In this document: positions 1-9,664 of the stretch, in pieces | Layout of the letters: each line of letters starts with the position of its first letter | How positions within the stretch are numbered: the first letter of the stretch is position 1 | Assembly: GCF_003026105.1 (NCBI RefSeq) | Contig: NZ_PYNW01000004.1 | Coordinates: 62,001-126,000 of the forward strand | Length of the DNA: 64,000 nucleotides | DNA from: Photobacterium sp. GB-56 | GTDB taxonomy: Bacteria; Pseudomonadota; Gammaproteobacteria; Enterobacterales; Vibrionaceae | Direction: 5' to 3' | Program-made: the position numbers and the translations under genes | The notes under the pieces: model-generated | What the model was told of the DNA's origin: nothing | Seen by the model: only the letters and a program-made list of their open reading frames with translations | Databases searched by the model: none

Positions 1-18
1 CGCTTAATACCGACGATT

Positions 19-486
19 ATGACCGATAAAAAATCAACGCATCAACGTGGAACACATAAACCACACCCGAATAAAGGCCAGCCTTACACTATTTCTGAAA
101 CGCGATTTTGGTGCCAGCGTTTAGCAAAAACAACCATCAGAGCACTACATATTTTAGGGGTTGCAGTATCTAGTGCTGGTTTTATGTTCGCTGTTGATAA
201 AGCACTTTGGATCAATTGGTGGGTTTTAGCCATGATGAGCGGTGTTACCATGATGTCGCTAGAAATTTATCGTTCAAAACTATGGCTCATTCAGCTTAAA
301 GGTATTTTAACCTTTGTTAAATTATTCATGTTGTTATCTATTATTTGGCTTCCAGCACATCAAGCACATATCTATATAGCAGTGATTTTACTTTCAGTAT
401 TTATTGCCCATGGTCCAGCGGGATTACGTCATTATTCTATCTGGCACCGTAAACGCATTGATGAGAAAAAACAGTTGAATGGATAG
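19..486 (+). CDS. Hypothetical integral membrane protein
   Basis: A 155-residue protein with a basic, hydrophilic N-terminus (about 40 residues) followed by roughly four hydrophobic helices (about residues 42-62, 65-82, 95-112, 117-134) and a basic C-terminal tail, so an inner-membrane location is likely. I do not recognise the family. No stop codon precedes the ATG in frame before the window edge, so the true start could lie upstream of the window. It ends about 95 bp before the next same-strand gene, so the two may be co-transcribed. Confidence 0.6.
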   Translation: MTDKKSTHQRGTHKPHPNKGQPYTISETRFWCQRLAKTTIRALHILGVAVSSAGFMFAVDKALWINWWVLAMMSGVTMMSLEIYRSKLWLIQLKGILTFVKLFMLLSIIWLPAHQAHIYIAVILLSVFIAHGPAGLRHYSIWHRKRIDEKKQLNG

Positions 487-581
487 ATTATTACAACTGT
501 TCTTATAGCAATAAAAGCAAGGATGCTGAATTAGACTTACACTAATAGGAGCGAGTGTGTTGTTATCAATAGGAAGGCATT

Positions 582-1280
582 ATGGGACACCGCCACATTG
601 TATTTTATTCTATTGTCATCACTGTAATTGTTCTTGTTGTGTTTGCGTTAAGGGAACAAGAAGTACATCAACAAAGTATGGAAGAAAAGTTAGCCTCCGC
701 GATAGAAAAACAGATCTTACCCCCAGATAAAACCTTACCTAATACTGATCAGAAATTACCTTATTACCTCTATGGGCGAGCGGATTTAAATAATAACGGT
801 AAAGAAGAAACCTTTGTGCTTATGCAGAGCGAACGTTATTGTGAGAAAGATGAGTGTAAGGCCTATTTATTTGATGACCAATATCAATTAATGGCAAAGT
901 GGGAAAAAATTCAACAACCTGTGTTGGTAGGTGATGATACGAATAACGGTTGGAAAGATATTTTATTAACATCTAATAATCAAACGTATATCATTCAATA
1001 TTCAGATAAAACCTATAATGAAAAGATAACGACAGCAGCTAAATATACGGATAAAGCACAAGCGTTAGAAGCCGTAGGATTAGCAATAGATAGTGAATAT
1101 TATCAAGCGAACGGGACTAATTTAGAGCTTGATTACAACCAGCCGATTTTTGATTGTCAAACCTGCTATTTATTTAGTTATGAAGAACTTGATAATGCTA
1201 ACAGTCAGCAACATTACTTAGCCGTGAATGTTGCGACTGGCAGTGTTAGAAGGGTGAATGACTCTCAAAATAAACAGTGA
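582..1280 (+). CDS. Hypothetical membrane-anchored periplasmic protein
   Basis: A 232-residue protein with a single N-terminal hydrophobic helix (about residues 7-23) that acts as a signal anchor, then a hydrophilic domain expected in the periplasm. The domain has repeated D-x-N-N-G-type segments (ADLNNNGKEETF, DDTNNGWKDI) that resemble FG-GAP/VCBS-like beta repeats, and four cysteines in two close pairs (CEKDEC, CQTC) that could form disulfides. A good RBS (AGGAAGG) precedes the ATG. No specific function can be assigned. Confidence 0.65.
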   Translation: MGHRHIVFYSIVITVIVLVVFALREQEVHQQSMEEKLASAIEKQILPPDKTLPNTDQKLPYYLYGRADLNNNGKEETFVLMQSERYCEKDECKAYLFDDQYQLMAKWEKIQQPVLVGDDTNNGWKDILLTSNNQTYIIQYSDKTYNEKITTAAKYTDKAQALEAVGLAIDSEYYQANGTNLELDYNQPIFDCQTCYLFSYEELDNANSQQHYLAVNVATGSVRRVNDSQNKQ

Positions 1281-1310
1281 AAGTAGATTTTTCTGAACTG
1301 TAAACCTAGC

Positions 1311-3251
1311 TTATTTTAATGGAAATGCTTGTTGATAACATAGCCACAATTCTAATTGATTAATATCTTCTTCAATTAATGAACATAGCATATCAGCCGA
1401 ATGTTCATAATTATCCGTATCAATATCAATAGGTTGATCTATCTCATATCGTTGTGGGAATCGTTTTTCAATGTCAGAAAGCTGTTTAATCCACTTCTGG
1501 GTATAGTTATTATCATCAGGAGTATTCAGTCCAAGCTTGGTTGCTAATAAAAGTGAATCACTTAAACGGCGTAAGATAACCAACAAACTCTTCCAATCTT
1601 GAGAGGTACGAGGGCTAAGATTTGGTTCTTTTAGTAAATTAAATATCTCAGCTTTAAGGGCATAATAATTATCCTGTGCTTTGTACAGGTTTAGTTTCTG
1701 CTCAAACAGTGGCTTATTGAGTACTGTTACATACAAAATCTGTGAGCGTATCATGCGTGCAATATAGAGATCTAACCAACGCATTGTCCAACTCGGCGCG
1801 ACAAAATAATTAATAGAAAAGGCAATGGTTACACCAAATAAGGTATCAATAATACGATAAAACGTCACATAGGTATTATCCGGTGAGAGTAAGCTGATAG
1901 AGAATACAATCATCGATGTTAACCAGAATACGTGAATGTCATAGCGCTCTTTATGGTATGTGGTAAAAGCAAAAAAGACAGAGATGCTAGTTAGTATAAT
2001 CAAGTGTTGATTTGGAAAAAAATATAAGCATACAAAGCTATATAAACCGCCTAATGCAGTACCATAAAAACGATGCCAAATGCGGTGGTTAGTTACACCT
2101 ATTGACGAGGTGAGTAATACAATAAAGGCTGTTAATGAAATCCAATAACCTTGAGGGATTTGATAGAAAATCGTTAAAAATTGCGTAATCGCTAATGTAA
2201 TGGCTATTTTACCACCGTGTCGCCATTCTTTAGATTTAAGATGTAAAGCATGCTTAAAATTACGTAAAAAGGACACCGTATCTGAGGTGAAAAGATAAAT
2301 ATTTTTACTGTAATCGAGTGTAGAAAAGGTTGAGAAATTATAACAGCGCTTAAGTTGTTCTAATAAATCGACAATGTATTGGTTGTTTTTATGTTCGTTG
2401 ACATCAAAGATCGCTGTAATTTGCTGGTGGTGTTTGATTTCTCTCGCAGCTTGCTCAATCCAATTAGATAAACGGCTGCGTGTATTTTCTTGTAAATTGA
2501 AACTTAAAATACGCTCAAGACTAATTACATATTCAGCAACTTCAAGTGAACGTTGTAAATCCATACGCACTTGTTCAGTTCGTTTAACTGAAGTAATTGA
2601 ATTGCTGTAGTAAGCGACTTTGTGCGCGCATAAATAAAATTGCTGTCGTTTCTCTTCTAGAACAGATTCATCATCGGTTAAACGGACTGTATTTAGCCAG
2701 TCAGCAAGAGTAAACGTCACTGAGTGTATATGGTTTTGTAAAATACGTCCTTTGAAAAAAGGCCATAAGATCAGTGACGTTAGTATTACACTGCCTGCGG
2801 CAAACAGGTTCGCGAACAGAATGATGAAAAAGGAATTTTCGGTGCTCGCAAAATGAATGGACATAATGTAAGTGAAACCAAAATTATAACCAAACGAACG
2901 AATATGCGGACGTTGGTTAGACATCAAGCCATATACAATTGCAATGCTACATAATGTAATGGCGCTAAGCCATAAGTTATCAAAGACACTAAAAGCGAGG
3001 TAGGTTGATAAAGCGGTTAAAAGCACTGAGATCAATAAGATTTGTAAGCGCTTTAAATAGGGGAGATCGCGCGCTTGAGTGCCGAGTAGCCAAGCGGTGA
3101 TGAGTCCTGATATTCCAGCAGCGGTAAAACCAAAAAAATAGAATAAGCCGAGTGACATCACCATAGGAATGGTAATGCGAATAGAGTCAGGTATATCTGC
3201 CGCATTAGAAAACCAACGAGACCATAGAGAGCGAAGAGAGTGCTTTTTCAT
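1311..3251 (-). CDS. FUSC/YccS-YhfK family membrane protein
   Basis: A 646-residue protein with two hydrophobic blocks (about residues 25-165 and 345-490), each followed by a long soluble alpha-helical segment. This is the duplicated layout of FUSC-type proteins (YccS, YhfK, aromatic-acid or fusaric-acid exporter relatives). It probably forms an inner-membrane efflux component, but the substrate is unknown. It is somewhat shorter than E. coli YccS (about 720 residues). It stands alone and converges on the upstream + strand gene with a gap of only about 30 bp. A second, half-size FUSC protein lies at 29.4-30.5 kb. Confidence 0.75.
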   Translation of the reverse strand: MKKHSLRSLWSRWFSNAADIPDSIRITIPMVMSLGLFYFFGFTAAGISGLITAWLLGTQARDLPYLKRLQILLISVLLTALSTYLAFSVFDNLWLSAITLCSIAIVYGLMSNQRPHIRSFGYNFGFTYIMSIHFASTENSFFIILFANLFAAGSVILTSLILWPFFKGRILQNHIHSVTFTLADWLNTVRLTDDESVLEEKRQQFYLCAHKVAYYSNSITSVKRTEQVRMDLQRSLEVAEYVISLERILSFNLQENTRSRLSNWIEQAAREIKHHQQITAIFDVNEHKNNQYIVDLLEQLKRCYNFSTFSTLDYSKNIYLFTSDTVSFLRNFKHALHLKSKEWRHGGKIAITLAITQFLTIFYQIPQGYWISLTAFIVLLTSSIGVTNHRIWHRFYGTALGGLYSFVCLYFFPNQHLIILTSISVFFAFTTYHKERYDIHVFWLTSMIVFSISLLSPDNTYVTFYRIIDTLFGVTIAFSINYFVAPSWTMRWLDLYIARMIRSQILYVTVLNKPLFEQKLNLYKAQDNYYALKAEIFNLLKEPNLSPRTSQDWKSLLVILRRLSDSLLLATKLGLNTPDDNNYTQKWIKQLSDIEKRFPQRYEIDQPIDIDTDNYEHSADMLCSLIEEDINQLELWLCYQQAFPLK

Positions 3252-3462
3252 TAGTTACAGTACAAACGCAAGAAATATAGAGATGAGTTAGTATAAAACT
3301 AACGGAATTCGTAAGAGGTATATTATAGCGTAATGTATGCCCATGAAAGAGGCTTTACAAGAGGATTCTCAGTATAAGACTTATTTAGTGCTTATTAGTT
3401 AAATATTGCAGCAAATAAATGCAATAAAGCCCTTGTGTTAAGGGCTCTAGAAAGTGGCGACA

Positions 3463-3828
3463 TTAAGCTGATTTTAAGAGTAGTTGGCCAAGGTAGTTCA
3501 TCGAAAATGCAGCATCTTGCGCTGCGGTATTAACTTTAGCGATGTATTTCTCTGCTCGTTCTGGATCATCTTTTAGGCTAGCTTTGATCTTGCTGATCAT
3601 TTGCTCTGCCATTTCAGTCTTTTGCTTACAATCATTAAATAGCGCAGAAATAAAAGAAATTTCAATTTCTCCGCCTTTTGCGAACAACTCAGCGGCAATG
3701 TTATAAACTGTATGGAATTTGTTCGCAGCATCTTTTTTATCTGCTTCCACTTCCGATTCCCATTCAGATGACCAAGTCTTAAAAATAACGGCAATCTGCG
3801 AATTAGCGGCGATTTTAATTTGTTGCAT
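3463..3828 (-). CDS. Hypothetical small soluble protein
   Basis: A 121-residue, mostly alpha-helical, charged protein with no signal peptide or membrane segment, so presumably cytoplasmic. A clear RBS (AGGA) lies 7-8 bp before the ATG. Its reading frame is the only long one here and its composition is protein-like, but I do not recognise the family. It is monocistronic, between the FUSC gene and a divergent small gene. Confidence 0.55.
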   Translation of the reverse strand: MQQIKIAANSQIAVIFKTWSSEWESEVEADKKDAANKFHTVYNIAAELFAKGGEIEISFISALFNDCKQKTEMAEQMISKIKASLKDDPERAEKYIAKVNTAAQDAAFSMNYLGQLLLKSA

Positions 3829-4118
3829 ATTGAGTTCCTAGCGTTGTTCGATAAAGCATAATAATTCAGCTTAATTACGGATAAAAGCCTTTCTTACCGA
3901 AAAGCAAAATCGATGGTAGATCTCTTTATGCTTTGTTTGATTGTTAGCCATATTTACTATTAACAACCAATTATCAGCGGATTTACATCACATTATTTAT
4001 CTAAATTTGCACTTTCTTGTCATTTCTATTGCGAAAAAGCTTGCTTGCGACACTGTAACGTTTTAGCTTGAAGTTAGCCGATAATTTATATTAATGGCTG
4101 AAAGCTAAGGAGGAACTT

Positions 4119-4400
4119 ATGATTCAAGTGAACTTCGATTTAGCAAAAACGGCGTACAATAAAGTGCTTAAATACCCATTTGGAGGTGAATTAGAGCAGC
4201 ATGAATATTTAGCTCTCCGAGTATTTCGTTGGGATCTCGCTCGTGCTGGAATGCAAATCGATCGTGCGTTTGATTTGCGCTTAAAACGGTGCGGTTATCG
4301 AAATATTGCTACGCAGCCAGCTAAAGCACATCGACCATTGCCTGCTTGTGTTATTGATAAGATGAGCGAGGCGTGGAAATTTCAAAACGGTTATATCTAA
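4119..4400 (+). CDS. Hypothetical small basic protein
   Basis: A 93-residue basic protein behind a near-perfect ribosome binding site (AAGGAGG, 7 bp before the ATG), which makes translation likely. The sequence has no membrane segment or cysteine motif I can assign and looks helical (residues 25-60). It is about 110 bp upstream of the glutathione peroxidase gene on the same strand; joint transcription is possible but not shown. Confidence 0.6.
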   Translation: MIQVNFDLAKTAYNKVLKYPFGGELEQHEYLALRVFRWDLARAGMQIDRAFDLRLKRCGYRNIATQPAKAHRPLPACVIDKMSEAWKFQNGYI

Positions 4401-4508
4401 TGTTTTATTCTCTTCAATAGTGGCTAAAGATATAAACTTTCTTTAGCCCTTTTTCGTATTGTTGACTAATTAGCTAAATAATTAATTGATAAATAGAAGG
4501 GAAACAGC

Positions 4509-5090
4509 ATGCAAGTGGTTAGTAATAATCGTTTTATTTTACGACTTATTTTATTAATAAGTTCGATCCTTTTTACTTCTCTTGTTACAACATCAGCGAA
4601 TGCTTCAAGTTGCCCAACGCTCTATCAACATCCTTTAAAGAAACTCAATAGCGATGAGTATTATGATTTTTGCCAGCAATTGACTGGCAAAGTGGTATTA
4701 GTGGTGAATACGGCTAGCCAATGTGGTTTTACACCTCAATTTAAACAGCTGGAAGAATTATATAAAAGGTATAAAGACAGGGGATTGGTGGTTATTGGTT
4801 TTCCATCTAATGACTTTAAGCAAGATAGAGGTAGCGATCAGCAAACGGCTAATATCTGCTATAGCAATTATGGCGTAACGTTTCCTATGATGACAAAAAC
4901 AAGTGTTAAGGGAAGTAAGGCCAATCCATTCTATAAACATTTAATCGCACAGTCTGGTAAGTCGGTTGGGTGGAATTTCCAAAAGTATTTATTAAATAAA
5001 CAAGGGCAAGTAGTCGGCGTATTTCCATCAAGTCTATCACCAACAAGTGATGAAATGGTTGCTGCAATTACGCAACAATTGAAGATGTAA
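4509..5090 (+). CDS. Glutathione peroxidase family protein, exported
   Basis: A 193-residue thiol peroxidase of the glutathione peroxidase fold. A signal peptide (residues 1-32, ending near ANA-SS) sends it to the periplasm. The peroxidatic Cys is in NTASQCGFTPQF and the active-site Trp-Asn in WNFQKYL. The family's usual FPxNQF segment reads FPSNDF here, so the Gln of the catalytic tetrad is Asp; this looks like a proteobacterial subfamily rather than decay, because the rest is intact. It should reduce hydrogen or lipid peroxides using a thiol donor. RBS GAAGGG precedes the ATG, and a strong terminator hairpin follows the stop. Confidence 0.88.
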   Translation: MQVVSNNRFILRLILLISSILFTSLVTTSANASSCPTLYQHPLKKLNSDEYYDFCQQLTGKVVLVVNTASQCGFTPQFKQLEELYKRYKDRGLVVIGFPSNDFKQDRGSDQQTANICYSNYGVTFPMMTKTSVKGSKANPFYKHLIAQSGKSVGWNFQKYLLNKQGQVVGVFPSSLSPTSDEMVAAITQQLKM

Positions 5091-5110
5091 TATCGGAGAT
5101 TAGAAAAGAA

Positions 5111-5143
5111 AAAAGCCAGTATTGAATATCAATACTGGCTTTT
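5111..5143. terminator. Bidirectional terminator between peroxidase and symporter genes
   Basis: AAAAGCCAGTATTGA, a short loop, and the complementary arm TCAATACTGGCTTTT form a perfect stem flanked by A- and T-runs. It lies between two convergent genes and can serve both. Confidence 0.85.
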
Positions 5144-5158
5144 AAAAGCGCTTATAGA

Positions 5159-6661
5159 TTATTTAGTGAAATGGTTACCGTGTTTACGGCGCGCTTTCGC
5201 AATGGTATCTGGGTGCCATGCACCGTCAAGATCTTCAAGCTCTGGGAATTTAGAACGGTCAAACTCAGGCGTTTTTCCTTGTTTTATCTGATGCTCGTAA
5301 TCTTTAATAACGCGGATAGCTAATTTTGATAAGAAAATTAGCGCTACGATATTAACAAATGCCATTAAGCCCATGGATGCATCAGCTAAGTTCCATACCA
5401 CAGGTAGAGAAGCGACTGAGCCAAACATCACCATGCCTAGTACACACAAGCGGAAAAGCATCAGACCTTTTTTGGTATTACCATTTAGGAACATGATATT
5501 TGTTTCAGCGTATGAGTAGTTTGCAATAATTGATGAAAAACAAAATAACAAGATTGCTGCGGCAATAAAGTATGTTGTCCAGTTACCTAATTCGTTAGAC
5601 AGTGCGGTTTGTAATAAGCTAATACCTTGACCCGCATTTGGCATATCCATCACACCAGAAAGCATGATCATCGCAGCAGATGCAGTACAGATAACAATAG
5701 TATCAACAAATACACCTAGCATTTGTACAAAGCCTTGTGAGGCTGGGTGGTTAGGGTTTGGTGTTGCACTTGCTGCGATATTAGCAGCCGAGCCCATACC
5801 CGCTTCATTTGAGAACAAACCACGTGCAATACCGGTTTGCATTGCTTGTGAAATTGTAAATGCGACACCGCCTGCAGCCGCTTCTTGCCAGCCAAATGCA
5901 CTCTTCACAATAAGAGAAAGAACAGCAGGGATTTCTGTGATATTCATTATTACGACGATAACAGCAATAGCGAGGTAACCAATTGCCATCACAGGAACAA
6001 TTTTAGCTGATGCTGAAGCAACACGGCGAAGACCGCCCATAATAAAGAAAGCAGAAAAGATGACGAGTACGATGCCTTGAGTTGTTTCATTAAAACCAAA
6101 AGAGTGGTGAAGCGCATCTGTAATCGTATTTGCTTGAACTGCGTTAAATACAAAGCCAAACGCGATAATTAAGCAGATAGAAAATAGCGTTCCCATCCAA
6201 CGCTTGCCTAAGCCCTTTTCCATATAATAAGCAGGGCCGCCACGATATTGACCATCAACGTCTTTTACTTTGTATACTTGCGCAAGAGTGGATTCAATAA
6301 ACGCGGTTGCCATACCAAATAAAGCTATAACCCACATCCAGAAAATAGCACCAGGTCCACCAATGCTTAAGGCTACTGCAATACCTGCCATATTACCGGT
6401 ACCAACACGCGCCGCCATTGATGTACAAAATACTTGGTATGAACTGATTCCATTTTCAAGTTCACGGCCACTTCTAAGCACCTTAATCGCATGTCCGAAT
6501 TGACGGATTTGTATAAAACCTAAACGTAGAGAGAAATAAATACCCACGCCTACGAGTAAATACACTAATACTTGTCCCCACAGTACACCATTGATTGAAC
6601 CAATGATTGCTAACAGACTATCGTTAATAGTTGTAAGCAAATTTTCATTCGTAGAATTCAT
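5159..6661 (-). CDS. Sodium:alanine/glycine symporter (AGCS family)
   Basis: A 500-residue inner-membrane carrier with about 10-11 transmembrane helices. It shows the AGCS hallmarks: the N-terminal GSINGVLWGQVLVYLLVGVG region, GTGNMAGIAVALSIGGPGAIFWMW, YRGGPAYYMEKGLG, and the GLFSNEAGMGSAANIAASA segment. It should take up alanine and/or glycine with Na+. RBS AGGA precedes the ATG. It is transcribed alone, with a long upstream region that contains a palindromic operator candidate, and ends at the shared terminator. Confidence 0.92.
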   Translation of the reverse strand: MNSTNENLLTTINDSLLAIIGSINGVLWGQVLVYLLVGVGIYFSLRLGFIQIRQFGHAIKVLRSGRELENGISSYQVFCTSMAARVGTGNMAGIAVALSIGGPGAIFWMWVIALFGMATAFIESTLAQVYKVKDVDGQYRGGPAYYMEKGLGKRWMGTLFSICLIIAFGFVFNAVQANTITDALHHSFGFNETTQGIVLVIFSAFFIMGGLRRVASASAKIVPVMAIGYLAIAVIVVIMNITEIPAVLSLIVKSAFGWQEAAAGGVAFTISQAMQTGIARGLFSNEAGMGSAANIAASATPNPNHPASQGFVQMLGVFVDTIVICTASAAMIMLSGVMDMPNAGQGISLLQTALSNELGNWTTYFIAAAILLFCFSSIIANYSYAETNIMFLNGNTKKGLMLFRLCVLGMVMFGSVASLPVVWNLADASMGLMAFVNIVALIFLSKLAIRVIKDYEHQIKQGKTPEFDRSKFPELEDLDGAWHPDTIAKARRKHGNHFTK

Positions 6662-7194
6662 AATTTTTCCTGTAAATAAAACTTAATCATCAAGATAATT
6701 AAGTGAATAGGAACATTCATATTTAGTGAGTGTTCTTAATTTATCGGCTTGTATGATGGTATTTTTTATAATTAATATGAATGAATATTCTATAGTGAAC
6801 ATATCACAACCATCTCACCGACTTAGCTGCTCTAAAGGCGATGAAAGGTAGCACGAATCACTAAAAATCCAAGTGGGTTTATATCACAAAAAAAGAATCA
6901 ATTCTATGTAACGCGTTACATTTCGCTGTGTGTTACAGTGTTTTATTTATTTTAATCAATTAGTTATATTTTTGTATGCGGTGATAGTGAACTTACTCAA
7001 ATAAACACTGTGCATTATCACAGGTTAAGAATATTCGAGCGATTTAAGATTTTTAAGTGGCATTTTATTTTTTGATAAGCGCGAGATAAGAGAATTAACA
7101 GTAGATTGAGAGGAGTGTAAATGGAGATAAATAGTCATATATATGATTATATTGAATGACATTTACACTGTATAAGAATATACATGTGAAGAGT
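6662..7194. other. Intergenic region between symporter and RNase T2 genes
   Basis: More than 500 bp, strongly AT-rich, without a convincing ORF. It must hold the promoter of the leftward symporter gene. The only striking element is a 14-bp palindrome at 6907-6920, listed separately. Confidence 0.6.
6907..6920. promoter_or_regulatory. Palindromic operator candidate TGTAACGCGTTACA
   Basis: A perfect 14-bp palindrome followed by a possible further half site TGTTACA at about 6930-6936. It lies about 245 bp upstream of the symporter start. Its form suits a dimeric repressor, but it does not match a regulator I can name (for example it is not a TyrR box). Confidence 0.35.
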
Positions 7195-7219
7195 AAGGGA
7201 TAAACAATGTTTATCCCTT
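7195..7219. terminator. Hairpin after the RNase T2 gene
   Basis: AAGGGATAAAC and GTTTATCCCTT form an 11-bp perfect stem with a 3-nt loop just beyond the RNase T2 stop. The T-rich run is on the + strand side, so it may terminate poorly in the direction of the RNase gene. Confidence 0.5.
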
Positions 7220-7224
7220 TTATA

Positions 7225-8238
7225 TTATTTACCAGAATCTTCGATATAAATTATTTTACGGCAGTTTCCGTAAAACGCTCTGCCTTTTGGACCAGCATTA
7301 AGTAAATCAACAATAGGTTTACTCAAATCGATATCTTTTCCTAAATTAAGGCGTACTTCATTGAGGTATTTACCCTGAGTACAAGATAGACTGATACGAT
7401 CAACGGCATTGTTACCAAAGCTGGCAACGAGTTTCTTCTTGAAACTAGATACAGAAACGTTACGACCTATATTGTCTTTAATAAATAAGCCAATAGGAGA
7501 GGCGTCTACTTTTTCAACCAGTTTTGTTGCTGTTATAAAGTAGTCGTTAGCATCACGCGTTTGACAAGTACCATGTTTCTTCCACTCATATTCACCAAAC
7601 TTTGTTTGGTAATAGAAGTTAGGCATCCACGGTGCAATTTGGTTTATGGTATTACGAGAAAGGTCTAATCGAGCGTAACGATCACAGTAACCATAGGTGG
7701 TTCCGCAACTGGCTTTATTCGGCCACAAGCCATGCAATGTTAGGTTGGTGATTTTTAACTTACCATCGTTAATTGCATTACATTCAGGCTTTGTACCTTT
7801 ATAGCGAAAGTGTTCACAAAAACCTGGCTGCCAAGTAAGTGCTAAGACATAAGAATCAAAATCTCCCACAGTGCTGCAACTTTTACGAGAGTTCGAATAT
7901 TTGTTGTCATGCTTTTTGACGGGGGCGCTGATGCTTTGGCTTAAATCCACAGTACCGCAATCTTTACTTACCCAGCGAACAGCAGGTTTAGCATCTGGCA
8001 CAAGTATATGAACCCAGCGATAATCGCGTTCATTGAGTGCCTTTATTTGATATTGTTTACCGACGACAAGTTTAGTGTCGTCAGGGTTCGTTTGCTTACG
8101 AAAGGATTGGAAGGCTTCGCAATTTTGTGTTGCTGTAAAACCACCAGATGTGGCAATAGAGGCATAAGAGCCAAAACTAGAGAAAGAGAAAAGTGTACCT
8201 AAGCAAAGCGCTGTTAGTGTTTGTTGATGTTTACGCAC
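7225..8238 (-). CDS. Ribonuclease T2 family protein, secreted
   Basis: A 337-residue protein with a signal peptide (residues 1-26) that takes it to the periplasm or outside. Residues about 27-110 form an N-terminal extension; from about 125 onward it is an RNase T2 domain with both conserved active-site segments, LTLHGLWP (CAS I, His) and EYEWKKHGTCQ (CAS II, Glu-Lys-His), plus several Cys likely in disulfides. It should cleave single-stranded RNA through 2',3'-cyclic phosphates. The start is GTG with a weak RBS; the signal peptide fits this start. Monocistronic. Confidence 0.9.
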   Translation of the reverse strand: MRKHQQTLTALCLGTLFSFSSFGSYASIATSGGFTATQNCEAFQSFRKQTNPDDTKLVVGKQYQIKALNERDYRWVHILVPDAKPAVRWVSKDCGTVDLSQSISAPVKKHDNKYSNSRKSCSTVGDFDSYVLALTWQPGFCEHFRYKGTKPECNAINDGKLKITNLTLHGLWPNKASCGTTYGYCDRYARLDLSRNTINQIAPWMPNFYYQTKFGEYEWKKHGTCQTRDANDYFITATKLVEKVDASPIGLFIKDNIGRNVSVSSFKKKLVASFGNNAVDRISLSCTQGKYLNEVRLNLGKDIDLSKPIVDLLNAGPKGRAFYGNCRKIIYIEDSGK

Positions 8239-8793
8239 AGTAAAACCTATAACAAAGATGATATGGCGCTAACTATAGTCTATTATTTTATAAACCTTAA
8301 TAGTTGTGACTTTTTGTCATTGTAAAAGTTAGATTTTAGCTATCGACCAGTCTATCTAGACAAATCTCAATTGAAACATCATGATAGTGACAATAATCAA
8401 TATGTGATTCTGGTTATAAATATGAATGACGAGTCATTATTGTGCCCTTTTTTTTTGTACAATTCTATTAGTGGCCAGTGTGTTCTAAGTTATGAATTAA
8501 ATTTTTACTTAATTATGTATTCACAATCATCAAAACAGAGAGTAATATCTGTCTAAGTAACACTCCCTGTTATACGAAATTGTAAATTTCAATTATAATT
8601 AAAGCATAAGACCTACTTGGTGAACAACTCATTAGTGTTTACAGTTATCATCCCACGATCCTTTGTTGGGAGGTTAATATCATTAAGACTAAATATGTAG
8701 AAACTAATGCAAAATCAAGCTTGGTATTAGTAATTTTACGAATAAATGATACGGTACTTTTACCGTAGCGAATTTGTGTCCTCGAGGTAATTA
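8239..8793. other. Intergenic region
   Basis: About 555 bp, AT-rich, holding the divergent promoters of the RNase T2 gene and the small gene at 8794. A 61-codon ORF at 8371-8556 has no RBS and an unlikely composition, so it is not called. I see no other structure. Confidence 0.5.
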
Positions 8794-9099
8794 ATGGATA
8801 GTTTCGCAGCTGCAGAAAAAGCGCTGAGTGCAATGTTAAAGAGTGTAGAAGAGACGGGCGTTGTTAAAGAAACACGTGTCGACTACCGCCAAATTTTGAT
8901 TGATTTTGCCGATGAAGTCCCAGGTCGTCAAAAAGCAGTGATTAAAAGAATACCACTCCAAAAAATAAACAACCTTATTGCTGTTCTGCATGAATTTAAA
9001 CAAGAATCACGCCAAACGCGTATGATTGAAATATTAGCCATGATGGAAAAAGATGATGTTTCTCCTTATGAGCTGTTAGATGATGAATATGAAGATTAA
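8794..9099 (+). CDS. Hypothetical small acidic helical protein
   Basis: A 101-residue protein, helical and strongly acidic at its C-terminus (LLDDEYED), without signal peptide or membrane segment. The RBS GAGGT lies 6 bp before the ATG. The central segment (DFADEVPGRQKAVIKRIPLQKINNLI) is well structured in appearance, but I do not recognise the family. Its isolation between two long non-coding regions suggests its own promoter. Confidence 0.6.
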   Translation: MDSFAAAEKALSAMLKSVEETGVVKETRVDYRQILIDFADEVPGRQKAVIKRIPLQKINNLIAVLHEFKQESRQTRMIEILAMMEKDDVSPYELLDDEYED

Positions 9100-9664
9100 A
9101 CAGTAACAAGCAGTTTATTGATTTATAAAAAGAATGATAATTATATATAGAATATACAACAAGGTTTGTATCGTCTTTTATATGTAAATTATATATCGCA
9201 TTCATAATAGATTGCTTTATTACTCCGAATTGCTGTCGTATGCAGAGCGTATGCTTATTCAATGCTCTGTGTACGCTTGTTCATGCCTTCTATTAGCCTA
9301 TCTATATTACTTGATAGTCCAATTTTCCACGATGTTTCTTTTAATGAAATGATAATTCGACATTAGCTAAATAATCGTGAGAAGAATAAATTTATAATGC
9401 TATTTACCTTCATAAAGGCGTTTCTTATTTATCCGTTTGCATAAATGAGATCTTTTATTGCTAGGCTGAGTACGATTAACTTTTATCTTCATATATTTCA
9501 TCTAAATACAAAGACGTTCAAATTTTGTCGATTTTCATTATAAAAATCAAACGATGCAAAGCCATTCTTTTATTAACAGTTGATTCATTGCCGAACTTCT
9601 CGTTACTCTTACTATAAGCAAGCCAATAAATAACCGTTATTAGGTATTTCCAAAGGAAGCGGAC
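9100..9664. other. Intergenic region upstream of the ABC exporter
   Basis: About 565 bp of AT-rich sequence without a supportable ORF. It must hold the promoter of the ABC transporter operon. I recognise no further element. Confidence 0.5.

Noticed and set aside
8371-8556. 61-codon ORF between the RNase T2 gene and the gene at 8794
   Set aside because: No RBS, unusual composition, and no structure to suggest a protein; it is more likely chance in AT-rich intergenic DNA.
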